Assembly: GCA_950022655.1 (NCBI GenBank)
Contig: OX465589.1
Coordinates: 29,551,970-29,615,969, forward strand
From: Alentia gelatinosa
Taxonomy: Eukaryota; Annelida; Polychaeta; Phyllodocida; Polynoidae
DNA: 64,000 nucleotides
Reading direction: 5' to 3'
Numbering within the stretch: position 1 is the first letter of the stretch; every line of letters starts with the position of its first letter. Positions 35,690 to 50,054 of the stretch are shown in pieces. The notes beneath the pieces were generated by a model. That model did not search any database, was not told where the DNA came from, and saw only the letters and a list, made by a program, of their open reading frames with translations. The position numbers and the translations under genes are program-made.

Positions 35690-37216
35690 AATTGGTTAAG
35701 GGTTAGGGTTAGGGTTAGGGTTAGGGTTAGGGTTAGGATAGGGTAAGTGTTAGGGGTAGGGTTAAGTACAGGGATAGGAAAAGGGATAGGGTTAGGGAGA
35801 GGGTTAGTGATAGGGATAGGGATAGTGTTAGTGTTAGGATTAGAGTTGGTGTTGAACTTAAAACGCCCTTCTAACAGTATCCTGCAATACAGGGTTAGGG
35901 TTAGGGATAGGGTAAGGGTTAGGGTTGGGATAGGGATAGGGTCAGGGTTAGGGTTAGGATAGGGTTAGGGATAGGGCTAGGGATAGGGTTAGGGATAGAG
36001 TTAGGGATGGGGATAGGGTTAGGGTTAGGGCTAGGGTTAGGGTTAGAGGGGGTGTCAACCAAGCTCCCGACGCGAACTGACGCGCCCTGATATTGCCCTT
36101 CCGATACAAAATCCATATCGTAACAAAATCGTAGAGCTTATCGGGGCAGTTGGTAAGTTTTCTACGATAACGCTACTGATGCGGCTCAACGCGCACCGAC
36201 GTGAACTGATGCAAAACCTGTATCGCAGTGTATAGATGACTCTTTTAACGGGAAATCATATGAAATAATCGATAAAAATTTATGAAATTTTCAGAATCTG
36301 TAGAATCTATAATGCCAAAGCGGCTCTGCAAAAATTGTGAAATTTGATAGTAGATAAGGTCTCAAAACGATCATTTTATACTTTAACCGAGGTATCATAT
36401 AATATTGTTTTGTATCTACAGATAAAATATCAATCTTAAATATGCATTATTTCTGGAATTATAAAGGAAATATGGTTAATTACACTGGTTGCATCATAAG
36501 CTATATCGGGGTGTATTGGGACCATGGCACCTTGTTCATGTACCCTCCCAATACGTTACGACGCGCACCGACGCGCACCGACTCGAACCGATACGCTACG
36601 ATATGCCTTCCGACATGCTACGATATGGTAGTTTTGTATCGGCTCACGTCGGCTCGTGTCGGCATTGGTGGGTGCAGGGTCTTAGGGTTAGAGTTAGGTT
36701 TAGGGTTAGGGTTGGGGTTGAACTTAAAACGCCATTCTAACAGTATCCTGCAATACAGGTAGAGGTACCAGTACAAAAATATTAAGTTCTCTGATGCATT
36801 GTAGTTTTGAAATGAATTGTCTACTAAGCTGTACATCTAGATTTTGAGAATAATCAAAATTAATGTTAGCGATACACACACCACATGTGTCATTTCCTAG
36901 CAACTTTAACTAAATATCCAAGCACAGTCTACCTGAGTCGAGGGCAGACACTGCAAAATGGACACTCAAACTCACTCACATTTTCAGCAAAATTTGAAGC
37001 TAAGGTAATATAAATAGTAATAATACTTCCAAAATATTCTACTTCATGTATATCCATATTTGCATCTATTAAATACTCAAGTTCAGTACTGGAAAAAAAA
37101 TGGGTCGAATTCGTTGTGGGTCGAGTTCCATTTACGGGTCGAGTTTGTTGTGGGTCGAGTTTTTTATTGATCGATTTTGTTGCGGGTCGAGTTTTCGAGT
37201 ATTCATGAGTGACTCT
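35690..37216 (+). repeat. Unit 28, type H, 1527 bp
   Basis: Five TTAGGG at 35703-35732. B-like left; right half with CATAAGCTATATCGGGG, GTATTGGGACC, CTTGTTCATGTACC and GACTCGAACC. Private A at 35781. Confidence 0.9.
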
Positions 37217-38741
37217 AATTGGTTAAGGGTTAGGGTTAGGGTTAGGGTTAGGGTTAGGGTTAGGATAGGGTAAGGGTTAGGGTAAGGGTTAAGTACAGGG
37301 ATAGGAATAGGGATAGGGTTAGGGAGAGGGTTAGTGATAGGGATAGGGATAGTGTTAGTGTTAGGGTTAGGGTTGGAGTTGAACTTAAAACGCCCTTCTA
37401 ACAGGATCCTGCAATACAGGGTTAGGGTTAGGAATAGGGTAAGGGTTAGGGTTGGGATAGGGATAGGGTCAGGGTTAGGGTTAGGATAGGGTTAGGGATA
37501 GGGCTAGGGATAGGGTTAGGGATAGAGTTAGGGATGGGGATAGGGTTAGGGTTAGGGCTAGGGTTAGGGTTAGAGGGGGTGTCCACCAAGCTCCCGACGC
37601 GAACTGACGCGCCCCGATATTGCCCTTCCGATACAAAATCCATATCGTAACAAAATCGTACAGCTTATCGGGGCAGTTGGTAATTTTCTATGATAACGCT
37701 ACTGACGCGGCTCAACACGCACCAACGCGAACTGATGCAAAACCTGTATCGCAGTGCATGGATGACTCTTTTAACAGGAAATCATATGAAATAATCGATA
37801 GAAAATTATGAAATTTTCAGAATCTGTAGAATCTATAATGCCAAAGCGGCTCTGCAAAAATTGTGAAATTTGATAGTAGATAAGGTCTCAAAACGATCAT
37901 TTTATACTTTAACTGAGGTATCATATAATATTGTTTTGTATCTACAGATAAAATATCAATCTTAAATATGCATTATTTCTGGAATTATGAAGGAAATATG
38001 GTTAATTACTCTGGTTGCATCATGAGCTATATCGGGGTGTATCGGGACCATGGCACCTTTTTCATGCACCCTCCCAATACGTTACGACGTGCACCGATGT
38101 GCACCTACGCGAACCGATATGCTAAGATATGCCTTGCGACGTGCTACGATATGGTAATTTTGTATCGGCTCGCATCGGCTCGTGTCGGCGTTGGTGGGTG
38201 CAGGGTCTTAGGGTTAGAGTTAGGTTAGGGTTAGGGTTGGGGTTGTACTTAAAACGCCATTCTAATAGTATCCTACAGTACAGGTACAGGTACCGGTACA
38301 AAAATATTAAGTTCTCTGATGCATTGTAGTTTTGAAATGAATTGTTTACTAAACTGTACATCTAGATTTTGAGAATAATCAAAATTAATGTTAGCGATAC
38401 ACACACCACATGTGTCATTTCCTAGCAACTTTAACTAAATATCCAAGCACAGTCTACCTGAGTCGAGGGCAGACACTGCAGAATGGATACTCAAAACTCG
38501 CTCACATTTTCAGCAAAATTTGAAGCTAAGGTAATATAAATAGTAATAATACTTCCAAAATATTCTACTTCATGTATATCCATATTTGCATCTATTAAAT
38601 ACTCAAGTTCAGTACTGGAAAAAAATGGGTCGAATTTGTTGTGGGTCAAGTTCCATTAACGGGTCGAGTTTGTTGTGGGTCGAGTTTTTTATTGATTGAT
38701 TTCGTTACGGGTCGAGTTTTTGAGTATTCATGAGTGACTCT
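37217..38741 (+). repeat. Unit 29, type I, 1525 bp
   Basis: Five TTAGGG at 37230-37259. Left markers GGTTGGAGTTGAAC, AGGATCCTGC and TTAGGAATAGGG; right markers CATGGATGAC and ATTATGAAGG. Confidence 0.9.
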
Positions 38742-40268
38742 AATTGGTTAAGGGTTAGGGTTAGGGTTAGGGTTAGGGTTAGGGTTAGGATAGGGTAAGT
38801 GTTAGGGGTAGGGTTAAGTACAGGGATAGGAATAGGGATAGGGTTAGGGAGAGGGTTAGTGATAGGGATAGGGATAGTGTTAGTGTTAGGATTAGAGTTG
38901 TAGTTGAACTTAAAACGCCCTTCTAACAGTATCCTGCAATACAGGGTTAGGGTTAGGGATAGGGTAAGGGTTAGGGTTGGGATAGGGATAGGGTCAGGGT
39001 TAGGGTTAGGATAGGGTTAGGGATAGGGCTAGGGATAGGGTTAGGGATAGAGTTAGGGATGGGGATAGGGTTAGGGTTAGGGCTAGGGTTAGGGTTAGAG
39101 GGGGTGTCAACCAAGCTCCCGACGCGAACTGACGCGCCCTGATATTGCCCTTCCGATACAAAATCCATATCGTAACAAAATCGTAGAGCTTATCGGGGCA
39201 GTTGGTAAGTTTTCTACGATAACGCTACTGATGCGGCTCAACGCGCACCGACGTGAACTGATGCAAAACCTGTATCGCAGTGTATAGATGACTCTTTTAA
39301 CGGGAAATCATATGAAATAATCGATAAAAATTTATGAAATTTTCAGAATCTGTAGAATCTATAATGCCAAAGCGGCTCTGCAAAAATTGTGAAATTTGAT
39401 AGTAGATAAGGTCTCAAAACGATCATTTTATACTTTAACCGAGGTATCATATAATATTGTTTTGTATCTACAGATAAAATATCAATCTTAAATATGCATT
39501 ATTTCTGGAATTATAAAGGAAATATGGTTAATTACACTGGTTGCATCATAAGCTATATCGGGGTGTATTGGGACCATGGCACCTTGTTCATGTACCCTCC
39601 CAATACGTTACGACGCGCACCGACGCGCACCGACTCGAACCGATACGCTACGATATGCCTTCCGACATGCTACGATATGGTAGTTTTGTATCGGCTCACG
39701 TCGGCTCGTGTCGGCATTGGTGGGTGCAGGGTCTTAGGGTTAGAGTTAGGTTTAGGGTTAGGGTTGGGGTTGAACTTAAAACGCCATTCTAACAGTATCC
39801 TGCAATACAGGTAGAGGTACCAGTACAAAAATATTAAGTTCTCTGATGCATTGTAGTTTTGAAATGAATTGTCTACTAAGCTGTACATCTAGATTTTGAG
39901 AATAATCAAAATTAATGTTAGCGATACACACACCACATGTGTCATTTCCTAGCAACTTTAACTAAATATCCAAGCACAGTCTACCTGAGTCGAGGGCAGA
40001 CACTGCAAAATGGACACTCAAACTCACTCACATTTTCAGCAAAATTTGAAGCTAAGGTAATATAAATAGTAATAATACTTCCAAAATATTCTACTTCATG
40101 TATATCCATATTTGCATCTATTAAATACTCAAGTTCAGTACTGGAAAAAAAATGGGTCGAATTCGTTGTGGGTCGAGTTCCATTTACGGGTCGAGTTTGT
40201 TGTGGGTCGAGTTTTTTATTGATCGATTTTGTTGCGGGTCGAGTTTTCGAGTATTCATGAGTGACTCT
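38742..40268 (+). repeat. Unit 30, type H, 1527 bp
   Basis: Five TTAGGG at 38755-38784. Private TA at 38901-38902 (GAGTTGTAGTTGAAC). Confidence 0.9.
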
Positions 40269-41793
40269 AATTGGTTAAGGGATAGGGTTAGGGTTAGGGT
40301 TAGGGTTAGGGTTAGGATAGGGTAAGGGTTAGGGTAAGGGTTAAGTACAGGGATAGGAATAGGGATAGGGTTAGGGAGAGGGTTAGTGATAGGGATAGGG
40401 ATAGTGTTAGTGTTAGGGTTAGGGTTGGAGTTGAACTTAAAACGCCCTTCTAACAGGATCCTGCAATACAGGGTTAGGGTTAGGAATAGGGTAAGGGTTA
40501 GGGTTGGGATAGGGATAGGGTCAGGGTTAGGGTTAGGATAGGGTTAGGGATAGGGCTAGGGATAGGGTTAGGGATAGAGTTAGGGATGGGGATAGGGTTA
40601 GGGTTAGGGCTAGGGTTAGGGTTAGAGGGGGTGTCCACCAAGCTCCCGACGCGAACTGACGCGCCCCGATATTGCCCTTCCGATACAAAATCCATATCGT
40701 AACAAAATCGTACAGCTTATCGGGGCAGTTGGTAATTTTCTATGATAACGCTACTGACGCGGCTCAACACGCACCAACGTGAACTGATGCAAAACCTGTA
40801 TCGCAGTGCATGGATGACTCTTTTAACAGGAAATCATATGAAATAATCGATAGAAAATTATGAAATTTTCAGAATCTGTAGAATCTATAATGCCAAAGCG
40901 GCTCTGCAAAAATTGTGAAATTTGATAGTAGATAAGGTCTCAAAACGATCATTTTATACTTTAACTGAGGTATCATATAATATTGTTTTGTATCTACAGA
41001 TAAAATATCAATCTTAAATATGCATTATTTCTGGAATTATGAAGGAAATATGGTTAATTACTCTGGTTGCATCATGAGCTATATCGGGGTGTATCGGGAC
41101 CATGGCACCTTTTTCATGCACCCTCCCAATACGTTACGACGTGCACCGATGTGCACCTACGCGAACCGATATGCTAAGATATGCCTTGCGACGTGCTACG
41201 ATATGGTAATTTTGTATCGGCTCGCATCGGCTCGTGTCGGCGTTGGTGGGTGCAGGGTCTTAGGGTTAGAGTTAGGTTAGGGTTAGGGTTGGGGTTGTAC
41301 TTAAAACGCCATTCTAATAGTATCCTACAGTACAGGTACAGGTACCGGTACAAAAATATTAAGTTCTCTGATGCATTGTAGTTTTGAAATGAATTGTTTA
41401 CTAAACTGTACATATAGATTTTGAGAATAATCAAAATTAATGTTAGCGATACACACACCACATGTGTCATTTCCTAGCAACTTTAACTAAATATCCAAGC
41501 ACAGTCTACCTGAGTCGAGGGCAGACACTGCAGAATGGATACTCAAAACTCGCTCACATTTTCAGCAAAATTTGAAGCTAAGGTAATATAAATAGTAATA
41601 ATACTTCCAAAATATTCTACTTCATGTATATCCATATTTGCATCTATTAAATACTCAAGTTCAGTACTGGAAAAAAATGGGTCGAATTTGTTGTGGGTCA
41701 AGTTCCATTAACGGGTCGAGTTTGTTGTGGGTCGAGTTTTTTATTGATTGATTTCGTTACGGGTCGAGTTTTTGAGTATTCATGAGTGACTCT
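40269..41793 (+). repeat. Unit 31, type I, 1525 bp
   Basis: First hexamer is ATAGGG (40282-40287), followed by four TTAGGG (40288-40311). Private T at 40780 and A at 41414 (CATATAGATT). Confidence 0.9.
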
Positions 41794-42433
41794 AATTGGT
41801 TAAGGGTTAGGGTTAGGGTTAGGGTTAGGGTTAGGGTTAGGATAGGGTAAGTGTTAGGGTTAGGGTTAAGTACAGGGATAGGTATAGGGATAGGGTTAGG
41901 GAGAGGGTTAGTGATAGGGATAGGGATAGTGTTAGTGTTAGGGTTAGGGTTGGTGTTGAATTTAAAACGCCCTTCTAACAGAATCCTGCAATACAGGGTT
42001 AGGGTTAGGGATAGGGTAAGGGTTAGGTTTGAATTGTTTACTAAACTGTACATCTAGATTTTGAGAATAATCAAAATTAATGTTAGCGATACACACACCA
42101 CATGTGTCATTTCCTAGCAACTTTAACTAAATATCCAAGCACAGTCTACCTGAGTCGAGAGCAGACACTGCAGGATGGACACTCAAAACTCGCTCACATT
42201 TTCAGCAAAATTTGAAGCTAAGGTAATATAAATAGTAATAATACTTCCAAAATATTCTACTTCATGTATATCCATATTTGCATCTATTAAATACTCAAGT
42301 TCAGTACTGGAAAAAAATGGGTCAAATTCGTTGTGGGTCGAGTTCCATTTACGGGTCGAGTTTGTTGTGGGTCAAGTTTTTTATTGATCGATTTCGTTGC
42401 GGGTCGAGTTTTCGAGTATTCATGAGTGACTCT
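41794..42433 (+). repeat. Unit 32, type C, 640 bp
   Basis: Five TTAGGG at 41807-41836. Closes HOR 7. Confidence 0.92.
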
Positions 42434-43950
42434 AATTGGTTAAGGGTTAGGGTTAGGGTTAGGGTTAGGGTTAGGATAGGGTAAGGGTTAGGGTTAGGGT
42501 TAAGTACAGGGATAGGAATAGGGATAGGGTTAGGGAGAGGGTTAGTGATAGGGATAGGGATAGTGTTAGTGTTAGGGTTAGGGTTGGTGTTGAACTTAAA
42601 ACGCCCTTCTAACAGTATCCTGCAATACAGGGTTAGGGTTAGGGATAGGGTAGGGTTAGGGTTGGGATAGGGATAGGGTCAGGGTTAGGGTTAGGATAGG
42701 GTTAGAGATAGGGCTAGGGATAGGGTTAGGGATAGAGTTAGGGATGGGGATAGGGTTCGGGTTAGGGTTAGGGTTAGGGTTAGAGGGGGTGTCCACCAGA
42801 TCCCGACTTGAACTGACACGCCCCGATATTGCCCTTCCGATACAAAATCCATATCGTAACAAAATTGTAGAGCTTATCGGGGCAGTTGGTAATTTTCTAC
42901 GATAACGCTACTGACGCGGCTCAACACGCACCAACGCGAACTGATGCAAAACCTGTATCGCAGTGTATAGATGACTCTTTTAACGGGAAATCATATGAAA
43001 TAATCGATAGAAAATTACGAAATTTTCAGAATCTGTAGAATATATAATGCTAAAGCGGCTCTGCAAAAATTGTGAAATTTAATAGTAGATAAGGTCTCAA
43101 AACGATCATTTTATACTTTAACTGAGGTATCATATAATATTGTTTTGTATCTACAGATAAAATATCAATCTTAAATATGCATTATTTCTGGAATTATAAA
43201 GGAAATATGGTTAATTACACTGGTTGCATCATGAGCTATATCAGGGTGTATCGGGCCCAGGGCACCTTTTTCATGCACCCTCCCAATACGTTACGACGTG
43301 CACCGACGTGCACCTACACAAACCGATATGCTACAATATGCCTTGCGAAGTGCTACGATATGGTAATTTTGTATCGCCTCGCGTCGGCTCGTGTCAGCGT
43401 TGGTGGGTGCAGGGTCTTAGGGTTAGAGTAAGGTTAGGGTTAGGGTTGGGGTTGAACTTAAAAAGCCATTCTAACAGTATCCTGCAGTACAGGTACAGGT
43501 ACCGCTACAAAAATATTAAGTTCTCTGATGCATTATAGTTTTGAAATGAATTGTTTACTAAACTGTACATCTAGATTTTGAGAATAATCAAAATTAATGT
43601 TAGCGATACACACACCACATGTGTCATTTCCTAGCAACTTTAACTAAATATCCAAGCACAGTCTACCTGAGTCGAGGGCAGACACTGCAGAATGGATACT
43701 CAAAACTCGCTCACATTTTCAGCAAAATTTGAAGCTAAGGTAATATAAATAGTAATAATACTTCCAAAATATTCTACTTCATGTATATCCATATTTGCAT
43801 CTATTAAATACTCAAGTTCAGTACTGGAAAAAAATGGGTCGAATTTGTTGTGGGTCAAGTTCCATTAACGGATCGAGTTTGTTGTGGGTCGAGTTTTTTA
43901 TTGATTGATTTCGTTACGGGTCGAGTTTTTGAGTATTCATGAGTGACTCT
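42434..43950 (+). repeat. Unit 33, type A, 1517 bp
   Basis: Four TTAGGG at 42447-42470. Counterpart of unit 27 at offset 8261. Confidence 0.92.
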
Positions 43951-45477
43951 AATTGGTTAAGGGTTAGGGTTAGGGTTAGGGTTAGGGTTAGGGTTAGGAT
44001 AGGGTAAGTGTTAGGGGTAGGGTTAAGTACAGGGATAGGAATAGGGATAGGGTTAGGGAGAGGGTTAGTGATAGGGATAGGGATAGTGTTAGTGTTAGGA
44101 TTAGAGTTGGTGTTGAACTTAAAACGCCCTTCTAACAGTATCCTGCAATACAGGGTTAGGGTTAGGGATAGGGTAAGGGTTAGGGTTGGGATAGGGATAG
44201 GGTCAGGGTTAGGGTTAGGATAGGGTTAGGGATAGGGCTAGGGATAGGGTTAGGGATAGAGTTAGGGATGGGGATAGGGTTAGGGTTAGGGCTAGGGTTA
44301 GGGTTAGAGGGGGTGTCAACCAAGCTCCTGACGCGAACTGACGCGCCCTGATATTGCCCTTCCGATACAAAATCCATATCGTAACAAAATCGTAGAGCTT
44401 ATCGGGGCAGTTGGTAAGTTTTCTACGATAACGCTACTGATGCGGCTCAACGCGCACCGACGTGAACTGATGCAAAACCTGTATCGCAGTGTATAGATGA
44501 CTCTTTTAACGGGAAATCATATGAAATAATCGATAAAAATTTATGAAATTTTCAGAATCTGTAGAATCTATAATGCCAAAGCGGCTCTGCAAAAATTGTG
44601 AAATTTGATAGTAGATAAGGTCTCAAAACGATCATTTTATACTTTAACCGAGGTATCATATAATATTGTTTTGTATCTACAGATAAAATATCAATCTTAA
44701 ATATGCATTATTTCTGGAATTATAAAGGAAATATGGTTAATTACACTGGTTGCATCATAAGCTATATCGGGGTGTATTGGGACCATGGCACCTTGTTCAT
44801 GTACCCTCCCAATACGTTACGACGCGCACCGACGCGCACCGACTCGAACCGATACGCTACGATATGCCTTCCGACATGCTACGATATGGTAGTTTTGTAT
44901 CGGCTCACGTCGGCTCGTGTCGGCATTGGTGGGTGCAGGGTCTTAGGGTTAGAGTTAGGTTTAGGGTTAGGGTTGGGGTTGAACTTAAAACGCCATTCTA
45001 ACAGTATCCTGCAATACAGGTAGAGGTACCAGTACAAAAATATTAAGTTCTCTGATGCATTGTAGTTTTGAAATGAATTGTCTACTAAGCTGTACATCTA
45101 GATTTTGAGAATAATCAAAATTAATGTTAGCGATACACACACCACATGTGTCATTTCCTAGCAACTTTAACTAAATATCCAAGCACAGTCTACCTGAGTC
45201 GAGGGCAGACACTGCAAAATGGACACTCAAACTCACTCACATTTTCAGCAAAATTTGAAGCTAAGGTAATATAAATAGTAATAATACTTCCAAAATATTC
45301 TACTTCATGTATATCCATATTTGCATCTATTAAATACTCAAGTTCAGTACTGGAAAAAAAATGGGTCGAATTCGTTGTGGGTCGAGTTCCATTTACGGGT
45401 CGAGTTTGTTGTGGGTCGAGTTTTTTATTGATCGATTTTGTTGCGGGTCGAGTTTTCGAGTATTCATGAGTGACTCT
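43951..45477 (+). repeat. Unit 34, type H, 1527 bp
   Basis: Five TTAGGG at 43964-43993. Private T at 44329 (AGCTCCTGACG), which removes a CpG-adjacent C. Confidence 0.9.
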
Positions 45478-47002
45478 AATTGGTTAAGGGTTAGGGTTAG
45501 GGTTAGGGTTAGGGTTAGGGTTAGGATAGGGTAAGGGTTAGGGTAAGGGTTAAGTACAGGGATAGGAATAGGGATAGGGTTAGGGAGAGGGTTAGTGATA
45601 GGGATAGGGATAGTGTTAGTGTTAGGGTTAGGGTTGGAGTTGAACTTAAAACGCCCTTCTAACAGGATCCTGCAATACAGGGTTAGGGTTAGGAATAGGG
45701 TAAGGGTTAGGGTTGGGATAGGGATAGGGTCAGGGTTAGGGTTAGGATAGGGTTAGGGATAGGGCTAGGGATAGGGTTAGGGATAGAGTTAGGGATGGGG
45801 ATAGGGTTAGGGTTAGGGCTAGGGTTAGGGTTAGAGGGGGTGTCCACCAAGCTCCCGACGCGAACTGACGCGCCCCGATATTGCCCTTCCGATACAAAAT
45901 CCATATCGTAACAAAATCGTACAGCTTATCGGGGCAGTTGGTAATTTTCTATGATAACGCTACTGACGCGGCTCAACACGCACCAACGCGAACTGATGCA
46001 AAACCTGTATCGCAGTGCATGGATGACTCTTTTAACAGGAAATCATATGAAATAATCGATAGAAAATTATGAAATTTTCAGAATCTGTAGAATCTATAAT
46101 GCCAAAGCGGCTCTGCAAAAATTGTGAAATTTGATAGTAGATAAGGTCTCAAAACGATCATTTTATACTTTAACTGAGGTATCATATAATATTGTTTTGT
46201 ATCTACAGATAAAATATCAATCTTAAATATGCATTATTTCTGGAATTATGAAGGAAATATGGTTAATTACTCTGGTTGCATCATGAGCTATATCGGGGTG
46301 TATCGGGACCATGGCACCTTTTTCATGCACCCTCCCAATACGTTACGACGTGCACCGATGTGCACCTACGCGAACCGATATGCTAAGATATGCCTTGCGA
46401 CGTGCTACGATATGGTAATTTTGTATCGGCTCGCATCGGCTCGTGTCGGCGTTGGTGGGTGCAGGGTCTTAGGGTTAGAGTTAGGTTAGGGTTAGGGTTG
46501 GGGTTGTACTTAAAACGCCATTCTAATAGTATCCTACAGTACAGGTACAGGTACCGGTACAAAAATATTAAGTTCTCTGATGCATTGTAGTTTTGAAATG
46601 AATTGTTTACTAAACTGTACATCTAGATTTTGAGAATAATCAAAATTAATGTTAGCGATACACACACCACATGTGTCATTTCCTAGCAACTTTAACTAAA
46701 TATCCAAGCACAGTCTACCTGAGTCGAGGGCAGACACTGCAGAATGGATACTCAAAACTCGCTCACATTTTCAGCAAAATTTGAAGCTAAGGTAATATAA
46801 ATAGTAATAATACTTCCAAAATATTCTACTTCATGTATATCCATATTTGCATCTATTAAATACTCAAGTTCAGTACTGGAAAAAAATGGGTCGAATTTGT
46901 TGTGGGTCAAGTTCCATTAACGGGTCGAGTTTGTTGTGGGTCGAGTTTTTTATTGATTGATTTCGTTACGGGTCGAGTTTTTGAGTATTCATGAGTGACT
47001 CT
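45478..47002 (+). repeat. Unit 35, type I, 1525 bp
   Basis: Five TTAGGG at 45491-45520. Counterpart of unit 29. Confidence 0.9.
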
Positions 47003-48529
47003 AATTGGTTAAGGGTTAGGGTTAGGGTTAGGGTTAGGGTTAGGGTTAGGATAGGGTAAGTGTTAGGGGTAGGGTTAAGTACAGGGATAGGAATAGGGAT
47101 AGGGTTAGGGAGAGGGTTAGTGATAGGGATAGGGATAGTGTTAGTGTTAGGATTAGAGTTGGTGTTGAACTTAAAACGCCCTTCTAACAGTATCCTGCAA
47201 TACAGGGTTAGGGTTAGGGATAGGGTAAGGGTTAGGGTTGGGATAGGGATAGGGTCAGGGTTAGGGTTAGGATAGGGTTAGGGATAGGGCTAGGGATAGG
47301 GTTAGGGATAGAGTTAGGGATGGGGATAGGGTTAGGGTTAGGGCTAGGGTTAGGGTTAGAGGGGGTGTCAACCAAGCTCCCGACGCGAACTGACGCGCCC
47401 TGATATTGCCCTTCCGATACAAAATCCATATCGTAACAAAATCGTAGAGCTTATCGGGGCAGTTGGTAAGTTTTCTACGATAACGCTACTGATGCGGCTC
47501 AACGCGCACCGACGTGAACTGATGCAAAACCTGTATCGCAGTGTATAGATGACTCTTTTAACGGGAAATCATATGAAATAATCGATAAAAATTTATGAAA
47601 TTTTCAGAATCTGTAGAATCTATAATGCCAAAGCGGCTCTGCAAAAATTGTGAAATTTGATAGTAGATAAGGTCTCAAAACGATCATTTTATACTTTAAC
47701 CGAGGTATCATATAATATTGTTTTGTATCTACAGATAAAATATCAATCTTAAATATGCATTATTTCTGGAATTATAAAGGAAATATGGTTAATTACACTG
47801 GTTGCATCATAAGCTATATCGGGGTGTATTGGGACCATGGCACCTTGTTCATGTACCCTCCCAATACGTTACGACGCGCACCGACGCGCACCGACTCGAA
47901 CCGATACGCTACGATATGCCTTCCGACATGCTACGATATGGTAGTTTTGTATCGGCTCACGTCGGCTCGTGTCGGCATTGGTGGGTGCAGGGTCTTAGGG
48001 TTAGAGTTAGGTTTAGGGTTAGGGTTGGGGTTGAACTTAAAACGCCATTCTAACAGTATCCTGCAATACAGGTAGAGGTACCAGTACAAAAATATTAAGT
48101 TCTCTGATGCATTGTAGTTTTGAAATGAATTGTCTACTAAGCTGTACATCTAGATTTTGAGAATAATCAAAATTAATGTTAGCGATACACACACCACATG
48201 TGTCATTTCCTAGCAACTTTAACTAAATATCCAAGCACAGTCTACCTGAGTCGAGGGCAGACACTGCAAAATGGACACTCAAACTCACTCACATTTTCAG
48301 CAAAATTTGAAGCTAAGGTAATATAAATAGTAATAATACTTCCAAAATATTCTACTTCATGTATATCCATATTTGCATCTATTAAATACTCAAGTTCAGT
48401 ACTGGAAAAAAAATGGGTCGAATTCGTTGTGGGTCGAGTTCCATTTACGGGTCGAGTTTGTTGTGGGTCGAGTTTTTTATTGATCGATTTTGTTGCGGGT
48501 CGAGTTTTCGAGTATTCATGAGTGACTCT
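47003..48529 (+). repeat. Unit 36, type H, 1527 bp
   Basis: Five TTAGGG at 47016-47045. Counterpart of unit 30, without its TA change. Confidence 0.9.
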
Positions 48530-50054
48530 AATTGGTTAAGGGTTAGGGTTAGGGTTAGGGTTAGGGTTAGGGTTAGGATAGGGTAAGGGTTAGGGTAAGG
48601 GTTAAGTACAGGGATAGGAATAGGGATAGGGTTAGGGAGAGGGTTAGTGATAGGGATAGGGATAGTGTTAGTGTTAGGGTTAGGGTTGGAGTTGAACTTA
48701 AAACGCCCTTCTAACAGGATCCTGCAATACAGGGTTAGGGTTAGGAATAGGGTAAGGGTTAGGGTTGGGATAGGGATAGGGTCAGGGTTAGGGTTAGGAT
48801 AGGGTTAGGGCTAGGGCTAGGGATAGGGTTAGGGATAGAGTTAGGGATGGGGATAGGGTTAGGGTTAGGGCTAGGGTTAGGGTTAGAGGGGGTGTCCACC
48901 AAGCTCCCGACGCGAACTGACGCGCCCCGATATTGCCCTTCCGATACAAAATCCATATCGTAACAAAATCGTACAGCTTATCGGGGCAGTTGGTAATTTT
49001 CTATGATAACGCTACTGACGCGGCTCAACACGCACCAACGCGAACTGATGCAAAACCTGTATCGCAGTGCATGGATGACTCTTTTAACAGGAAATCATAT
49101 GAAATAATCGATAGAAAATTATGAAATTTTCAGAATCTGTAGAATCTATAATGCCAAAGCGGCTCTGCAAAAATTGTGAAATTTGATAGTAGATAAGGTC
49201 TCAAAACGATCATTTTATACTTTAACTGAGGTATCATATAATATTGTTTTGTATCTACAGATAAAATATCAATCTTAAATATGCATTATTTCTGGAATTA
49301 TGAAGGAAATATGGTTAATTACTCTGGTTGCATCATGAGCTATATCGGGGTGTATCGGGACCATGGCACCTTTTTCATGCACCCTCCCAATACGTTACGA
49401 CGTGCACCGATGTGCACCTACGCGAACCGATATGCTAAGATATGCCTTGCGACGTGCTACGATATGGTAATTTTGTATCGGCTCGCATCGGCTCGTGTCG
49501 GCGTTGGTGGGTGCAGGGTCTTAGGGTTAGAGTTAGGTTAGGGTTAGGGTTGGGGTTGTACTTAAAACGCCATTCTAATAGTATCCTACAGTACAGGTAC
49601 AGGTACCGGTACAAAAATATTAAGTTCTCTGATGCATTGTAGTTTTGAAATGAATTGTTTACTAAACTGTACATCTAGATTTTGAGAATAATCAAAATTA
49701 ATGTTAGCGATACACACACCACATGTGTCATTTCCTAGCAACTTTAACTAAATATCCAAGCACAGTCTACCTGAGTCGAGGGCAGACACTGCAGAATGGA
49801 TACTCAAAACTCGCTCACATTTTCAGCAAAATTTGAAGCTAAGGTAATATAAATAGTAATAATACTTCCAAAATATTCTACTTCATGTATATCCATATTT
49901 GCATCTATTAAATACTCAAGTTCAGTACTGGAAAAAAATGGGTCGAATTTGTTGTGGGTCAAGTTCCATTAACGGGTCGAGTTTGTTGTGGGTCGAGTTT
50001 TTTATTGATTGATTTCGTTACGGGTCGAGTTTTTGAGTATTCATGAGTGACTCT
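48530..50054 (+). repeat. Unit 37, type I, 1525 bp
   Basis: Five TTAGGG at 48543-48572. Private C at 48811 (GGGCTAGGGCTAGG). Confidence 0.9.

Larger units (their letters stand above)
34173..42433 (+). repeat. HOR 7 (A-H-I-H-I-C), 8261 bp
   Basis: The H-I pair (1527 + 1525 bp) occurs twice between A and C. The next 8261 bp repeat it with identical unit lengths. By eye I found only about nine base substitutions between the two copies. Confidence 0.92.
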